From the NCBI GenBank assembly GCA_958295815.1, contig OY282374.1:247416-311415 (forward strand): a DNA stretch of 64,000 nt, written 5' to 3'. The translations under genes were made by a program, and so were the position numbers. Below, piece by piece: positions 1-7,993 of the stretch. Under the pieces are notes generated by a model that saw only the letters and a list, made by a program, of their open reading frames with translations, was not told where the DNA came from and did not search any database. Origin of the DNA: Candidatus Poribacteria bacterium. GTDB lineage: Bacteria; Poribacteria; WGA-4E; WGA-3G. Each line of letters starts with the position of its first letter. Position 1 is the stretch's first letter.

Positions 1-2
1 AC

Positions 3-278
3 ATCTTTATCACGATGAGTGCGTTCACACTCGGTTTCACACAATTGATACTCGTCTTTAACTTCTTCTGGAGCATATACCGTGGGAAAGTCGCCGAACA
101 GAACCCATGGCATGTAAATACGCTTGAGTGGGAAGCACCTACACCGGTGCCGCACGGTAACTTCGTTCAAATTCCGACTGTCTACCGCGGTCCCTATGAA
201 TATAGTGTTCCCGATGAAGAAGAGGATTGGATTCCGCAGGCACGACCTGAACATGCACCTGCGACGAGTGGTGACTAA
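3..278 (+). CDS. ctaD: Cytochrome c oxidase subunit I, C-terminal end (partial)
   Basis: The reading frame enters from before the window and stops at 278. The visible residues end the last transmembrane helix (TLGFTQLILVFNFFWS) and carry the subunit I tail NPW...LEWEAPTPVPHGNF...P.VYRGPYEY, followed by an acidic end. This tail is typical of bacterial aa3/caa3 oxidase subunit I, the heme a/a3-CuB catalytic subunit in the cytoplasmic membrane. The catalytic residues lie outside the window. The gene is followed by heme A synthesis genes and further oxidase subunits on the same strand, which confirms the identity. The internal ATG at 15 is not the real start. Confidence 0.93.
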   Translation: MFITMSAFTLGFTQLILVFNFFWSIYRGKVAEQNPWHVNTLEWEAPTPVPHGNFVQIPTVYRGPYEYSVPDEEEDWIPQARPEHAPATSGD

Positions 279-286
279 GTGACCGT

Positions 287-308
287 AGGCGCGGTTTTAA
301 CCGCGCCT
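287..308. repeat. Palindromic hairpin between ctaD and ctaA
   Basis: A 10-bp perfect inverted repeat (AGGCGCGGTT / AACCGCGCCT) with a 2-nt centre fills most of the 55-bp gap. No T-run follows, so it is not a classical terminator. It resembles the GGCGAGGTT...AACCTCGCC palindromes elsewhere in the window and may stabilise the upstream mRNA 3' end. Confidence 0.6.
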
Positions 309-333
309 CTGTAAACACCTGTGAAAGTACAGC

Positions 334-1242
334 ATGGAGAACAATACCAATTATAGCCGATGGCTACACAGATTGGCACGTCTCACCGCAGGCGCGACTT
401 TCTTATTAATTGTCATCGGCGGGATCGTCACAGGCACCGACTCTGGATTGGCTGTACCTGACTGGCCAACGACCTTCGGATATAATATGTTTCTCTATCC
501 GCTGTCCGAAATGGTAGGCGGAATCCTATATGAGCATAGTCATCGACTCATGGGCTCCCTTGTTGGGCTATTGACGGTTGGTCTATTTGTCTTCATATTG
601 GTCAAGGATTCCCGCACGTGGCTAAAATGGCTTGGACTCGCTGCACTCGTTGCTGTCATTGTACAAGGTGTTCTCGGTGGGCTTCGGGTCACGCAGATTA
701 ACCGCAACTTCGCGATAGTCCATGCATGTCTTGCCCAGGCGTTTTTCGCACTGCTTTGTGGTATCGCTTGGTTTACTTCTCGCGACTGGTGGCAGGATAG
801 GAGTGAAACCCCGATCGAGACAGCACAGAAGTTACGGCGGTTAAGCCTGATTACAACGTGCCTCATTTATGTGCAGCTCATCTTCGGGGCGATTTTACGG
901 CATACCGGAAGCAGGCTTGATATGCATCTTCTTTTCGCCTTCTTAGTCACGCTTCATATCTTCTTGCTGGCAAGACGTATCTTGGGAACGAATGATGAAG
1001 GGCAGAGGACGGGTTCGTCGATGGTACTCGGACTGTTCGGACTGCTCGCTGTTCAGTTGATGCTCGGAACAGGAGCATTTTTCGCAAAACTGACCGCTTT
1101 CGGGGAAACGTTTGCAACCGCACTTACTGTGACAATTACCACAGCACACGTTGCTGTCGGTGCACTCATGTTAGTTAGTAGTTTCGTCTTGACTTTGAAG
1201 ATCTATAAAATTTTGCCCACACGTGGCAAAATTTGTCTTTGA
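334..1242 (+). CDS. ctaA: Heme A synthase (COX15/CtaA family)
   Basis: The 302-residue protein is predicted to have about eight membrane helices. It oxidises the C8 methyl group of heme O to the formyl group of heme A for the oxidase encoded around it. Family signatures seen are GGIVTGTDSGLAVPDWP near residue 28, the EHSHRLMG histidine pair near residue 68, a second HTGSRLDMH motif near residue 190, and TITTAHVAVG near the end; these histidines bind the hemes. Length fits the family. It starts 55 bp after ctaD, and its stop lies just upstream of ctaB. The Shine-Dalgarno sequence is weak. Confidence 0.94.
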   Translation: MENNTNYSRWLHRLARLTAGATFLLIVIGGIVTGTDSGLAVPDWPTTFGYNMFLYPLSEMVGGILYEHSHRLMGSLVGLLTVGLFVFILVKDSRTWLKWLGLAALVAVIVQGVLGGLRVTQINRNFAIVHACLAQAFFALLCGIAWFTSRDWWQDRSETPIETAQKLRRLSLITTCLIYVQLIFGAILRHTGSRLDMHLLFAFLVTLHIFLLARRILGTNDEGQRTGSSMVLGLFGLLAVQLMLGTGAFFAKLTAFGETFATALTVTITTAHVAVGALMLVSSFVLTLKIYKILPTRGKICL

Positions 1243-1319
1243 TTTACATTTCACGGATATTTCGGTACCTGCTGATGCACCTGCGAGTGGTGCATTCGTT
1301 ACAGAGTGAGATAAAAAAA

Positions 1320-2243
1320 ATGCGTTCAACAACGGCAACATTACCAGATAATAGAGACACAGCAAGTCCACCATCGAAACAAGTGACTTTTGTGCAGCGT
1401 TTCTCCGATGTGATTGAACTCGTCAAACCGCGACTGGTTGTGATGATACTCATTACAACGGCAGCGGGTTTTTATCTCGGTGCTCGGACGGTAGATTGGC
1501 TCTTATGTCTCCATACACTTGTTGGTGCCGGGTTGACGGCAGCGGGAGTCTTGGGGCTTAACCAATACCTCGAACGTGATGCTGACGCACTGATGGAACG
1601 GACGCAGGAAAGACCGATCCCTGATGGACGGATGGGTCCGTTAACAGCACTGCTTATTGGAGCTGTGCTCACGGGCAGTGGGATGCTGTATTTGACGTTT
1701 ATTGTCAATATGTTGAGCGGTTTCGTTATCTCGCTGATAGTCGTCAGTTACCTGTTTCTCTATACGCCACTCAAGCGGAAAACCTCTTTATGTACGCTGA
1801 TCGGTGCGGTGCCAGGGGCACTTCCACCTGTGGTCGGGTGGGTCGCGGCACGCGGTTCGTTGACAGGCGAAGCGTGGGTATTATTTACGATACTCTTTTT
1901 GTGGCAGCTTCCACATTCTCTGGCGATCGCTTACATCTATCGTGAAGACTACGCAAGAGCGGGATTCCGTCTACTGCCAGTGATTCATCCCGATGGCGCG
2001 AGCACATGCCGTCAGATTGTCGTTAATTGTGTCGCACTCCTCGGCATAGGTTTATTACCAACGTTGTACGGCATCGCTGGTAGCATCTATTTCTTCACGG
2101 CATTATTGGCTGGAATGGCATTTCTGGCAGTCGGTATCTACTTGTCGCGTACACGCTCGGTGAAAGCCGCACGTTATGTGTTATACGCCTCGTTGCTCTA
2201 TCTGCCAGTGGTATTCGTTACGATGGCGTTGGACAAAATTTGA
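1320..2243 (+). CDS. ctaB: Protoheme IX farnesyltransferase (heme O synthase)
   Basis: This UbiA-family membrane prenyltransferase of about 307 residues adds farnesyl to protoheme to make heme O, the substrate of CtaA. The Mg-diphosphate motif is N81-QYLERDADALMERTQERP, where E85 replaces the first Asp of the usual DRDxD and D87/D89 are kept. The second motif, YREDYARAGFRLLP, is also present. The open frame extends upstream to a TTG at 1233, but ATG 1320, following a GAGTGAG stretch, gives the normal family N-terminus (TVxLVKPR-like EL VKPRLVV) and is preferred. It is cotranscribed with ctaA by position. Confidence 0.93.
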   Translation: MRSTTATLPDNRDTASPPSKQVTFVQRFSDVIELVKPRLVVMILITTAAGFYLGARTVDWLLCLHTLVGAGLTAAGVLGLNQYLERDADALMERTQERPIPDGRMGPLTALLIGAVLTGSGMLYLTFIVNMLSGFVISLIVVSYLFLYTPLKRKTSLCTLIGAVPGALPPVVGWVAARGSLTGEAWVLFTILFLWQLPHSLAIAYIYREDYARAGFRLLPVIHPDGASTCRQIVVNCVALLGIGLLPTLYGIAGSIYFFTALLAGMAFLAVGIYLSRTRSVKAARYVLYASLLYLPVVFVTMALDKI

Positions 2244-2303
2244 GTTATTCACAATATAATTAATAGAGGGCAGAATGGGACTATCGGACTCAGTGGAGCA
2301 TGC

Positions 2304-2558
2304 ATGAATGCATTAGAGCAGCGCAAGCGAAATCGACGCCTCGGTATTATCTTAACCCTGCTGTTTGTTGGGCTGTTTATCATTGCAACGCGGGTAATGA
2401 TTACGGGTAGCAAAGTACCGCTTAGCGTTGAAGGCGCGATGGAGACCATCAAAACGCCAGTACTCGGAATCATTGGGTTGTTCCTTGTTCTCGTGGCGGT
2501 CATTGAGGTTGTCCTGCGGATTCTAAAAAGTCGGATACGTAAAGATGGCGCAGAATAA
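2304..2558 (+). CDS. Small two-helix membrane protein in oxidase operon
   Basis: The 84-residue protein has two hydrophobic segments, at about residues 13-33 and 52-70, flanked by basic residues (QRKRNRR at the start, KSRIRK at the end). I do not recognise the family. Its stop overlaps the next gene by 14 bp, so translation is probably coupled to the subunit III gene. The location between ctaB and coxC suggests an accessory or assembly role in the oxidase, which is inference only. Confidence 0.75.
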   Translation: MNALEQRKRNRRLGIILTLLFVGLFIIATRVMITGSKVPLSVEGAMETIKTPVLGIIGLFLVLVAVIEVVLRILKSRIRKDGAE

Positions 2559-3135
2559 TACTGAAGTGCACGAACGTCCACCCTTAAGCAACGCACGATT
2601 GGCAGTTTTAGTTCTGCTTGGTGCGGAGACAATGCTGTTCTCAGGACTTATCGGAGCATTTCTCGTGTTTCGGGTCGGCAATGTTACCTGGCCCCCGCCG
2701 TCACATATTGGAATTGAACTGCCACGCGTGGTAACCGGCATCAATACCGCATTGCTTTTATTGAGCGGTTACACGATGTTTCAAGCGCATCGTGCAATTC
2801 AAAAAAACTTAGTGAAGCAGCTTCGGAGTTGGCTGCTAATTACAGGTGTGTTGGGATTGCTATTTCTCGGCGTACAGGGCAGTGAATGGGTACAGCTCAT
2901 TCGCAACGGACTTACGCTCCAATCGGGTGTATATGGTGGTATTTTTTACGTACTCATTGGATGCCATGCCCTTCATGTGCTAACTGCCGTTATATGGCTA
3001 TTCGTCGTTTTTGGCATGGCGATCGTAGGGCGTTTCTCTGCCGAACGTTACGTCGGTGTTGATACCTGCACGATCTATTGGATTTTTGTTGTTGCACTCT
3101 GGCCAATTCTTTACGTGTTGGTGTATCTCTTATAG
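2545..3135 (+). CDS. ctaE: Cytochrome c oxidase subunit III (first copy)
   Basis: The 196-residue membrane protein has five predicted helices, the short form of heme-copper oxidase subunit III that lacks the first two helices. It shows GAETMLFSGL with the conserved helix-III glutamate, the WPPP loop, QGSEW, and GCHALHVL with the paired histidines. Subunit III stabilises subunit I and helps proton delivery. It overlaps the preceding gene by 14 bp. A second subunit III gene follows at 3602, so the operon encodes two divergent versions. Confidence 0.9.
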   Translation: MAQNNTEVHERPPLSNARLAVLVLLGAETMLFSGLIGAFLVFRVGNVTWPPPSHIGIELPRVVTGINTALLLLSGYTMFQAHRAIQKNLVKQLRSWLLITGVLGLLFLGVQGSEWVQLIRNGLTLQSGVYGGIFYVLIGCHALHVLTAVIWLFVVFGMAIVGRFSAERYVGVDTCTIYWIFVVALWPILYVLVYLL

Positions 3136-3200
3136 AAAATTATGCTATTAAAGCACAATTTGTCTTTGCTTTACATTGTGTGAAAGGAACTCTTCATAAG

Positions 3201-3482
3201 ATGAGCAGATTTTTTATATGTGCTTCTGTTTTGATACTCGCTATTCTCATCATACCAATGTCTGTTGAGGCATGTCCAGGTTGTAAAAATTTGGATGATC
3301 CTATCAATAAGGGTTTTAATTGGAGTATCCTTTTTATGATGGCAATGCCGTTTACAGTTTTCGGTCTGGTGGGTGGCACAATCTTCTTACATTGGAACGG
3401 CTATAGGTTATCGGGTTTATGGCTATCAGCAAGAGTAGCTGTCAGTCGTCGATTTTCAGCCATCAGTAAAGAGAAACATTAG
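3201..3482 (+). CDS. Small exported/membrane protein with CPGCK motif
   Basis: From ATG 3201, preceded by GAAAGGAAC, the protein has 93 residues: a signal-like hydrophobic segment ending near VEA, then CPGCKNLDDPINKGFNWS, a second membrane helix and a basic tail. The longer open frame from 3078 overlaps the preceding gene and is unlikely. The CxxC pair just after the putative cleavage site could bind metal or act in copper delivery. I infer this only from the motif and from its position between two subunit III genes; I do not recognise a named family. Confidence 0.75.
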   Translation: MSRFFICASVLILAILIIPMSVEACPGCKNLDDPINKGFNWSILFMMAMPFTVFGLVGGTIFLHWNGYRLSGLWLSARVAVSRRFSAISKEKH

Positions 3483-3601
3483 AAAAAGCGCACAGCTTGG
3501 AATGAAATGGAAAGCGGATATACGGAAAGGGACGTGAAAGCCTAACCGGCTTGAGCGAACCGCAAGGAAAATTAAAAAAACGAATAAAGGAGTTAAGTAT
3601 A

Positions 3602-4252
3602 GTGGAACACGCTACCACTTTAGATCATACTGAAGACGTATATGAACCTTCGCTTACGCCGGATAGCCTTGGCAAACTCGGCATGTGGGTTTTTCTCGTT
3701 GGGGATACTATGTCGTTTGGGGCGTTGCTGGCGGCTTATGCGGCGCTCCGTGCGGGTGCCGGTATCGTCGGATGGGTCCCACCCAGTGAGATCCTCGGCA
3801 TTAACCTTACAGCGTTTATGACATTCCTGTTGATATGCAGTAGCGTCACTATGGTGAAAGCACTGGAATCCATTCAGAACGGTAATGTCTCACGCATGTG
3901 TACATTCCTCGGCTTAACAATCGCAGGTGGGGTGATATTCCTCGGACTACAGGCTTATGAATGGTATCACCTGATTACCCATGGGTTGACACTCACGGGT
4001 ATCCCTGATCACGGGTTGTCGGGTGCAGCGATTAGCGGTTCGACCCTTTTTGGTCCGACTTTCTACGCCATCACCGGTTTCCACGGATTGCACGTAACAG
4101 GTGGTGTCATTTACCTCGCTGTTATCTTGATACACGGCTTACGAGGTCGGTATACGGCTGAGTTTAATCATGAGGTAGAAATCGTTGGACTCTATTGGCA
4201 CTTCGTTGATCTCATTTGGATTATGGTTTTCACCTTCATTTATCTATTGTAG
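3602..4252 (+). CDS. ctaE: Cytochrome c oxidase subunit III (second copy)
   Basis: The 216-residue protein has five predicted membrane helices. Motifs are GMWVFLVGDTMSFG, GWVPPSEILGIN, LGLQAYEWYHL, ITGFHGLHVTGG and GLYWHFVDLIWI. The conserved helix glutamate is Asp here (VGDTMSFG). The open frame starts with TTG at 3551, but GTG 3602 has an AAAGGAG ribosome site at 3586-3592 with normal spacing and is preferred. It is followed 12 bp later by the subunit IV gene. Having two subunit III genes suggests either a split role in one complex or alternative complexes. Confidence 0.9.
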   Translation: MEHATTLDHTEDVYEPSLTPDSLGKLGMWVFLVGDTMSFGALLAAYAALRAGAGIVGWVPPSEILGINLTAFMTFLLICSSVTMVKALESIQNGNVSRMCTFLGLTIAGGVIFLGLQAYEWYHLITHGLTLTGIPDHGLSGAAISGSTLFGPTFYAITGFHGLHVTGGVIYLAVILIHGLRGRYTAEFNHEVEIVGLYWHFVDLIWIMVFTFIYLL

Positions 4253-4264
4253 AAGGAGATAAAA

Positions 4265-4600
4265 ATGGCACAGGACGGACACAAAGAACACCCGAAATAC
4301 ATGAATATCTTTTGGTGGCTCCTTGGTCTCACCATTGTTGAGGTTGCTATCGCAATCCCGGATTACAATGTCATACTCAAAGGCATACTGCTCGTCGGGC
4401 TTGCATGTTCTAAGGCAATCTTGGTCGCTAACTATTTTATGCATCTGAAATTTGAAAAGAAAACGTTGGCGATTATTGTGGTAACGCCTTTCCTTATTTG
4501 CGTTCTTCTGGTTTTCGCGTTGATGCCTGACCTAACATCAGTTGACCGGCTCGATGGAATAGAGAAACCGGCAGAAGTCGTTGATACATCGGCTCACTAA
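4265..4600 (+). CDS. ctaF: Cytochrome c oxidase subunit IV (prokaryotic COX4 type)
   Basis: The 111-residue protein begins with a short cytoplasmic His-containing segment and has three predicted helices. Diagnostic elements are W-WLLGLTIVEVAIA, the ACSKAILVANYFMHLKFE motif (typical KA.LVA.FFMHLK), and a third helix. It matches caa3-type subunit IV. It has a strong ribosome site (AGAAGGAG) and tight spacing to the second subunit III gene, consistent with one transcript. Confidence 0.9.
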   Translation: MAQDGHKEHPKYMNIFWWLLGLTIVEVAIAIPDYNVILKGILLVGLACSKAILVANYFMHLKFEKKTLAIIVVTPFLICVLLVFALMPDLTSVDRLDGIEKPAEVVDTSAH

Positions 4601-4621
4601 CCAACTGGCTGGACCCGGAAT

Positions 4622-5260
4622 ATGGATACACAAAGCAATAATGCCAGTGAAGCTAAACGCAGGCTTGACAAGAGCACCCTGATATGGGTGGTACTCGGTG
4701 TTATCATTGTCGGTATTGCAGGTGTTAACTTATGGTCAGCGTTTGACACAAAACCGGATGTGGCAGCCGTTGAAGCAACCGCTGTCAGCGTACCAGACTT
4801 TAACCTCATGGACCAGCGTGGAGAACCGTTGGCATTGACGGATATGGTGGGCAAAATCTGGGTCGCTGATTTTATTTTCACCAACTGCCCAACGATTTGC
4901 CCCGCGATGACCTCAGAAATGGCACGCCTCCAATCCGAATTCGTTGCGGACCCGATCTATTTCGTCTCGTTCTCCGTGGATCCTGAACGCGATACTTCGG
5001 AGGTCCTCTCCCGCTATGCAGCCGAATACGGTGCGGATGACAGACGTTGGCATTTTCTCACCGGCGAAAAGGAACACATTTACGAATTGGCGAAAGACGG
5101 CTTTAGTTTAGCCGCTGGACACAACGGAAGCGAAGTCCTTCATAGCACACGCTTTGTACTTGTAGCCTCCGACGGACGTATCTATGGACGCTACGACAGC
5201 CGGAGTAAACCGGCGATGCTGCGCCTACGTCGCGATGTCAATACGCTCCTCGGGAGATAG
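4622..5260 (+). CDS. SCO1/SenC family copper chaperone
   Basis: The 212-residue protein has a single N-terminal membrane anchor (about residues 19-38) and an outward-facing thioredoxin fold. The copper ligands are all visible: C89 and C93 in NCPTICP and H174 in LHSTRF. Sco proteins help load copper into the CuA site of subunit II and act as thiol reductants. It lies directly after subunit IV, the normal location for this chaperone. Its stop overlaps the GTG start of the next gene by one base. Confidence 0.93.
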   Translation: MDTQSNNASEAKRRLDKSTLIWVVLGVIIVGIAGVNLWSAFDTKPDVAAVEATAVSVPDFNLMDQRGEPLALTDMVGKIWVADFIFTNCPTICPAMTSEMARLQSEFVADPIYFVSFSVDPERDTSEVLSRYAAEYGADDRRWHFLTGEKEHIYELAKDGFSLAAGHNGSEVLHSTRFVLVASDGRIYGRYDSRSKPAMLRLRRDVNTLLGR

Positions 5261-5526
5261 TGGATTTGAACCTCTTAATCTCCGTCGCTGCATTTGTGAT
5301 TCACTTTCCGTTCGGATTTTACCGTGTCCGTTTTAAGAAACTAAGCCGTCCGTGGAGTAGGTGTCTCTACATTCCGATCGTAATTAATATCGTTGTGCGA
5401 CGCTTTATCCTCGACTGGGAATGGCAGACAGCGATGATTTACTTATGGCCCGCGACATTAATCGCGCATCTTCTCGGTGGTTTCTTAGGGACTCGCTACA
5501 AGACTGATGACCGGGAGACAGAGTGA
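5260..5526 (+). CDS. Small hypothetical membrane protein
   Basis: The 88-residue protein starts with GTG at 5260, overlapping the SCO1 stop. It has two or three hydrophobic segments (about residues 3-18, 37-46 and 57-75) and many basic or aromatic residues near the membrane edges (FYRVRFKKLSRPWSR). I do not recognise it. Its coupling to the SCO1 gene makes it the last member of the oxidase operon. The Trp/Arg-rich loops suggest an integral membrane protein rather than a spurious frame. Confidence 0.65.
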   Translation: MDLNLLISVAAFVIHFPFGFYRVRFKKLSRPWSRCLYIPIVINIVVRRFILDWEWQTAMIYLWPATLIAHLLGGFLGTRYKTDDRETE

Positions 5527-5563
5527 GTTCCTTTCTCTATAAATGACAACTGAGGAAAAAATA

Positions 5564-7471
5564 ATGCAGAAAATTTATGTACCTGTTGACAATTCGGACT
5601 ACTCGGATGCAAGTATCTCTTTGGCGGTTGCGTTCGCCAAGAAGTTCGGCTCCCAATTAGTGGGTTCGCACGTTTACGCCGCAAAAATGCACGACGTCCG
5701 CTTTAAACAGATGGAATACACCCTCCCAGAGGAGTACCAGGACGAGGTCGAGCTTGAAAAACAACGTCGAATTCACGATACTCTTATTACCATGGGGCTA
5801 CAACTTATCTCCGACTCCTATCTGGAGGTCATGAAAGAGAAATGCGCTGAATTTGACATTCCATTTGAGCCGAAAATGCCGGAAGGCAAACACTACATAA
5901 AACTCGTTGAAGACATCCAAGAAAGCGATTACGACCTCGTGATTATGGGCGCGCTCGGCATGGGAGCTGTTAAGGATAGCCTCATCGGTGGTGTCACTGA
6001 ACGCGTCGTCCGCCGTATTAATACTGACACACTCGTCGTCCGTGACCTCGAACCCATTGAAGATCATGACGGGAATATCCTCGTTGGGATTGACGGCAGT
6101 CCTGAATCTTTCTCAGGTTTGAAGACTGCTATACAACTTGGACGGAAGTTCAACAAACAGGTGGAAGCCGTTGGCGTTTACGATCCGTATCTCCACTATA
6201 TTGTCTTCAATTCTGTTGTCAATGTGCTTACCGAACGTGCTGCTCGGACTTTCAGGTTTAAAGAGCAGGAGCAGCTTCACGAAGAAGTCATTGATACCGG
6301 GTTGGCGAAAATCTATCAGTCACATCTTGAAGTCGCACGCTCTATTGCAAAAGAAGAACACGACTACACCCTAAAAATTACACTGCTTGACGGAAAAGCC
6401 TACGAAAAGATTTTACAATACACCCGAAAAACGAATCCTTGGCTCCTTGTTTTAGGCAGAATCGGTGTCCACAGTGAGGGGGATACAGACATCGGCAGCA
6501 CCGCCGAGAACCTGTTACGCCTCGCACCCTGCAATGTGCTTTTAGTGAGTCAACGCTACTTCCCACAGATTGATGTAAAGGCGGAAGAAACGCTCGTCTG
6601 GACGCAGGAAGCGTTGGATAGGATGGAGAAAGCCCCACCCTTAGTGCGTGGTATCGCCAAAACAGCTGTTCATCGGTTTGCCATAGAACGCGGTCATTCC
6701 GTCATCACCGAAAGCGTCATCGACATGGCAATGGAGGCGATTATGCCCGAGCGCGCCTCTGAAAGACTGACGCGCGTCGCTAAAGAGATCGCCGAGCAGA
6801 AAGTACTCGAATCAGATGCCGTGCAGACCTTCATCTGTGGGGAATGCGGTTACGCTGCACATGACCAGCAGCCTGTACAGTGTCCCGTCTGTAGTTCTCC
6901 ACCTGAACGTTTCCAGATGGTTGATAAAGGCTCCTTGGAACATGTTACTATAGATGAAGGCGGTGCTACAGAAGAGGAGACGTTTGATGGTGTACGACTC
7001 CAGTGGTCAGAGCAGTCGAAAAAAGCACTTCGCCGTGTGCCGCGCGGTTATATGCGTCGCAACGTCAAAGCGCGGATAGAAAAATCCGCACGCTCCCAAA
7101 AGATTGGGACAATCACGAATGCCTTCGCGACCGAGATTATCAACGACAGCATGGGTGAAGCCGCAGCCGTCCGTGAAGATGCTCCGGAACTCAGAGCCGT
7201 ACAAACACAAACTACAGACTCCCAGAATGCCGCTGAAGTCGGACTGAGATTTGAAAGTCCATTACAGTGGACTGAGGATGCGGTCGAACGTTTGAACCTT
7301 GTACCTGCTGGATTCATGCGAAACATCACTCAGACACGGATTGAACAACGCGCACAAGAGAACAATATCGCCGAAGTTACACTCGATTTCGCCGCACGCG
7401 TCATTGAGGACGGTAGAAGCCTTGCGAATGAAGTCCTTGGGCAGTACTACCAACAGCCGGATCAGGAGTAG
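5564..7471 (+). CDS. Tandem universal stress protein with three PCP_red domains and a rubredoxin-like zinc ribbon
   Basis: ATG 5564 follows TGAGGA and gives the normal UspA start (MQKIYVPVDNSDYSD); an ATG at 5543 is in frame. The protein has about 635 residues. Two UspA domains occupy about 1-330, with nucleotide-binding glycines in GALGMGAVKDSLIGG and in GRIG...DIGSTAEN. A PCP_red-like helical domain (W-T-EALDRMEKAPPLVRG) follows at about 343-395. Next is a CGEC...CPVC zinc ribbon of rubrerythrin type (about 422-450), then two more PCP_red copies at about 474-530 and 563-615. PCP_red is known from the C-terminus of the light-independent protochlorophyllide reductase subunit BchB. No photosynthesis gene is visible here, so the role is unknown. 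Confidence 0.85.
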   Translation: MQKIYVPVDNSDYSDASISLAVAFAKKFGSQLVGSHVYAAKMHDVRFKQMEYTLPEEYQDEVELEKQRRIHDTLITMGLQLISDSYLEVMKEKCAEFDIPFEPKMPEGKHYIKLVEDIQESDYDLVIMGALGMGAVKDSLIGGVTERVVRRINTDTLVVRDLEPIEDHDGNILVGIDGSPESFSGLKTAIQLGRKFNKQVEAVGVYDPYLHYIVFNSVVNVLTERAARTFRFKEQEQLHEEVIDTGLAKIYQSHLEVARSIAKEEHDYTLKITLLDGKAYEKILQYTRKTNPWLLVLGRIGVHSEGDTDIGSTAENLLRLAPCNVLLVSQRYFPQIDVKAEETLVWTQEALDRMEKAPPLVRGIAKTAVHRFAIERGHSVITESVIDMAMEAIMPERASERLTRVAKEIAEQKVLESDAVQTFICGECGYAAHDQQPVQCPVCSSPPERFQMVDKGSLEHVTIDEGGATEEETFDGVRLQWSEQSKKALRRVPRGYMRRNVKARIEKSARSQKIGTITNAFATEIINDSMGEAAAVREDAPELRAVQTQTTDSQNAAEVGLRFESPLQWTEDAVERLNLVPAGFMRNITQTRIEQRAQENNIAEVTLDFAARVIEDGRSLANEVLGQYYQQPDQE

Positions 7472-7519
7472 GAATTTCTGTAGAAGGGAACTCCGCAAAC
7501 TGCTTAGAACGAAAGGGTA

Positions 7520-7951
7520 ATGATGAGCGATATTCCAGCAGTCACATTCCAAATCCTCGGACCAAATGAAGGCGTTGCGGAGGGTTCACACCACGGCTTA
7601 TGGTTTAAGGTGCAATCGAGTCCCCCACCAACAGACGATCTTGTCGTCGGTTTGAAGGTGCGTTCGTCTAACGGAGAGATTAAACAGTCCGGCGTCATCA
7701 TGATCCTAAAACACGAAAGCCACTCTGCTGATCTCTTTTACAGGACTGTAGAAGGTGAGCTTGACGTATGGCTGGAGATCGAACCTTTTGATGCTCTCTC
7801 CGAATTAGAGTTCCCTATTTTCTCAAACGAAGGCTATGTGATAGATGCAGGATATGAATTTCTGGCGTACAAATTAGGAACCTTATCAAAAATAGTCCCT
7901 TACCAGTGGAACGGACCGAGTCGTGGTTTGTGGACAGACGAAAATCGCTAA
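7520..7951 (+). CDS. Hypothetical beta-rich protein
   Basis: The 143-residue protein starts at one of two adjacent ATGs after GAAAGGG. It has no signal peptide or membrane segment. The sequence alternates short hydrophobic strands with turns (VTFQILGPNEGV, LVVGLKVRSSNGEI, LDVWLEIEPFD), suggesting an Ig-like or cupin-like beta sandwich. I do not recognise a family. It sits 48 bp after the Usp/PCP_red gene and 42 bp before the PQQ propeller gene, so it probably shares their transcript. Confidence 0.65.
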   Translation: MMSDIPAVTFQILGPNEGVAEGSHHGLWFKVQSSPPPTDDLVVGLKVRSSNGEIKQSGVIMILKHESHSADLFYRTVEGELDVWLEIEPFDALSELEFPIFSNEGYVIDAGYEFLAYKLGTLSKIVPYQWNGPSRGLWTDENR

Positions 7952-7993
7952 GACTTGACACAACCGCAATACTTCAACGAGGAACGCTAACGG

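Noticed and set aside
3078..3200. Longer start for the CPGCK protein
   Set aside because: It overlaps the subunit III gene and lacks the ribosome site that precedes ATG 3201.
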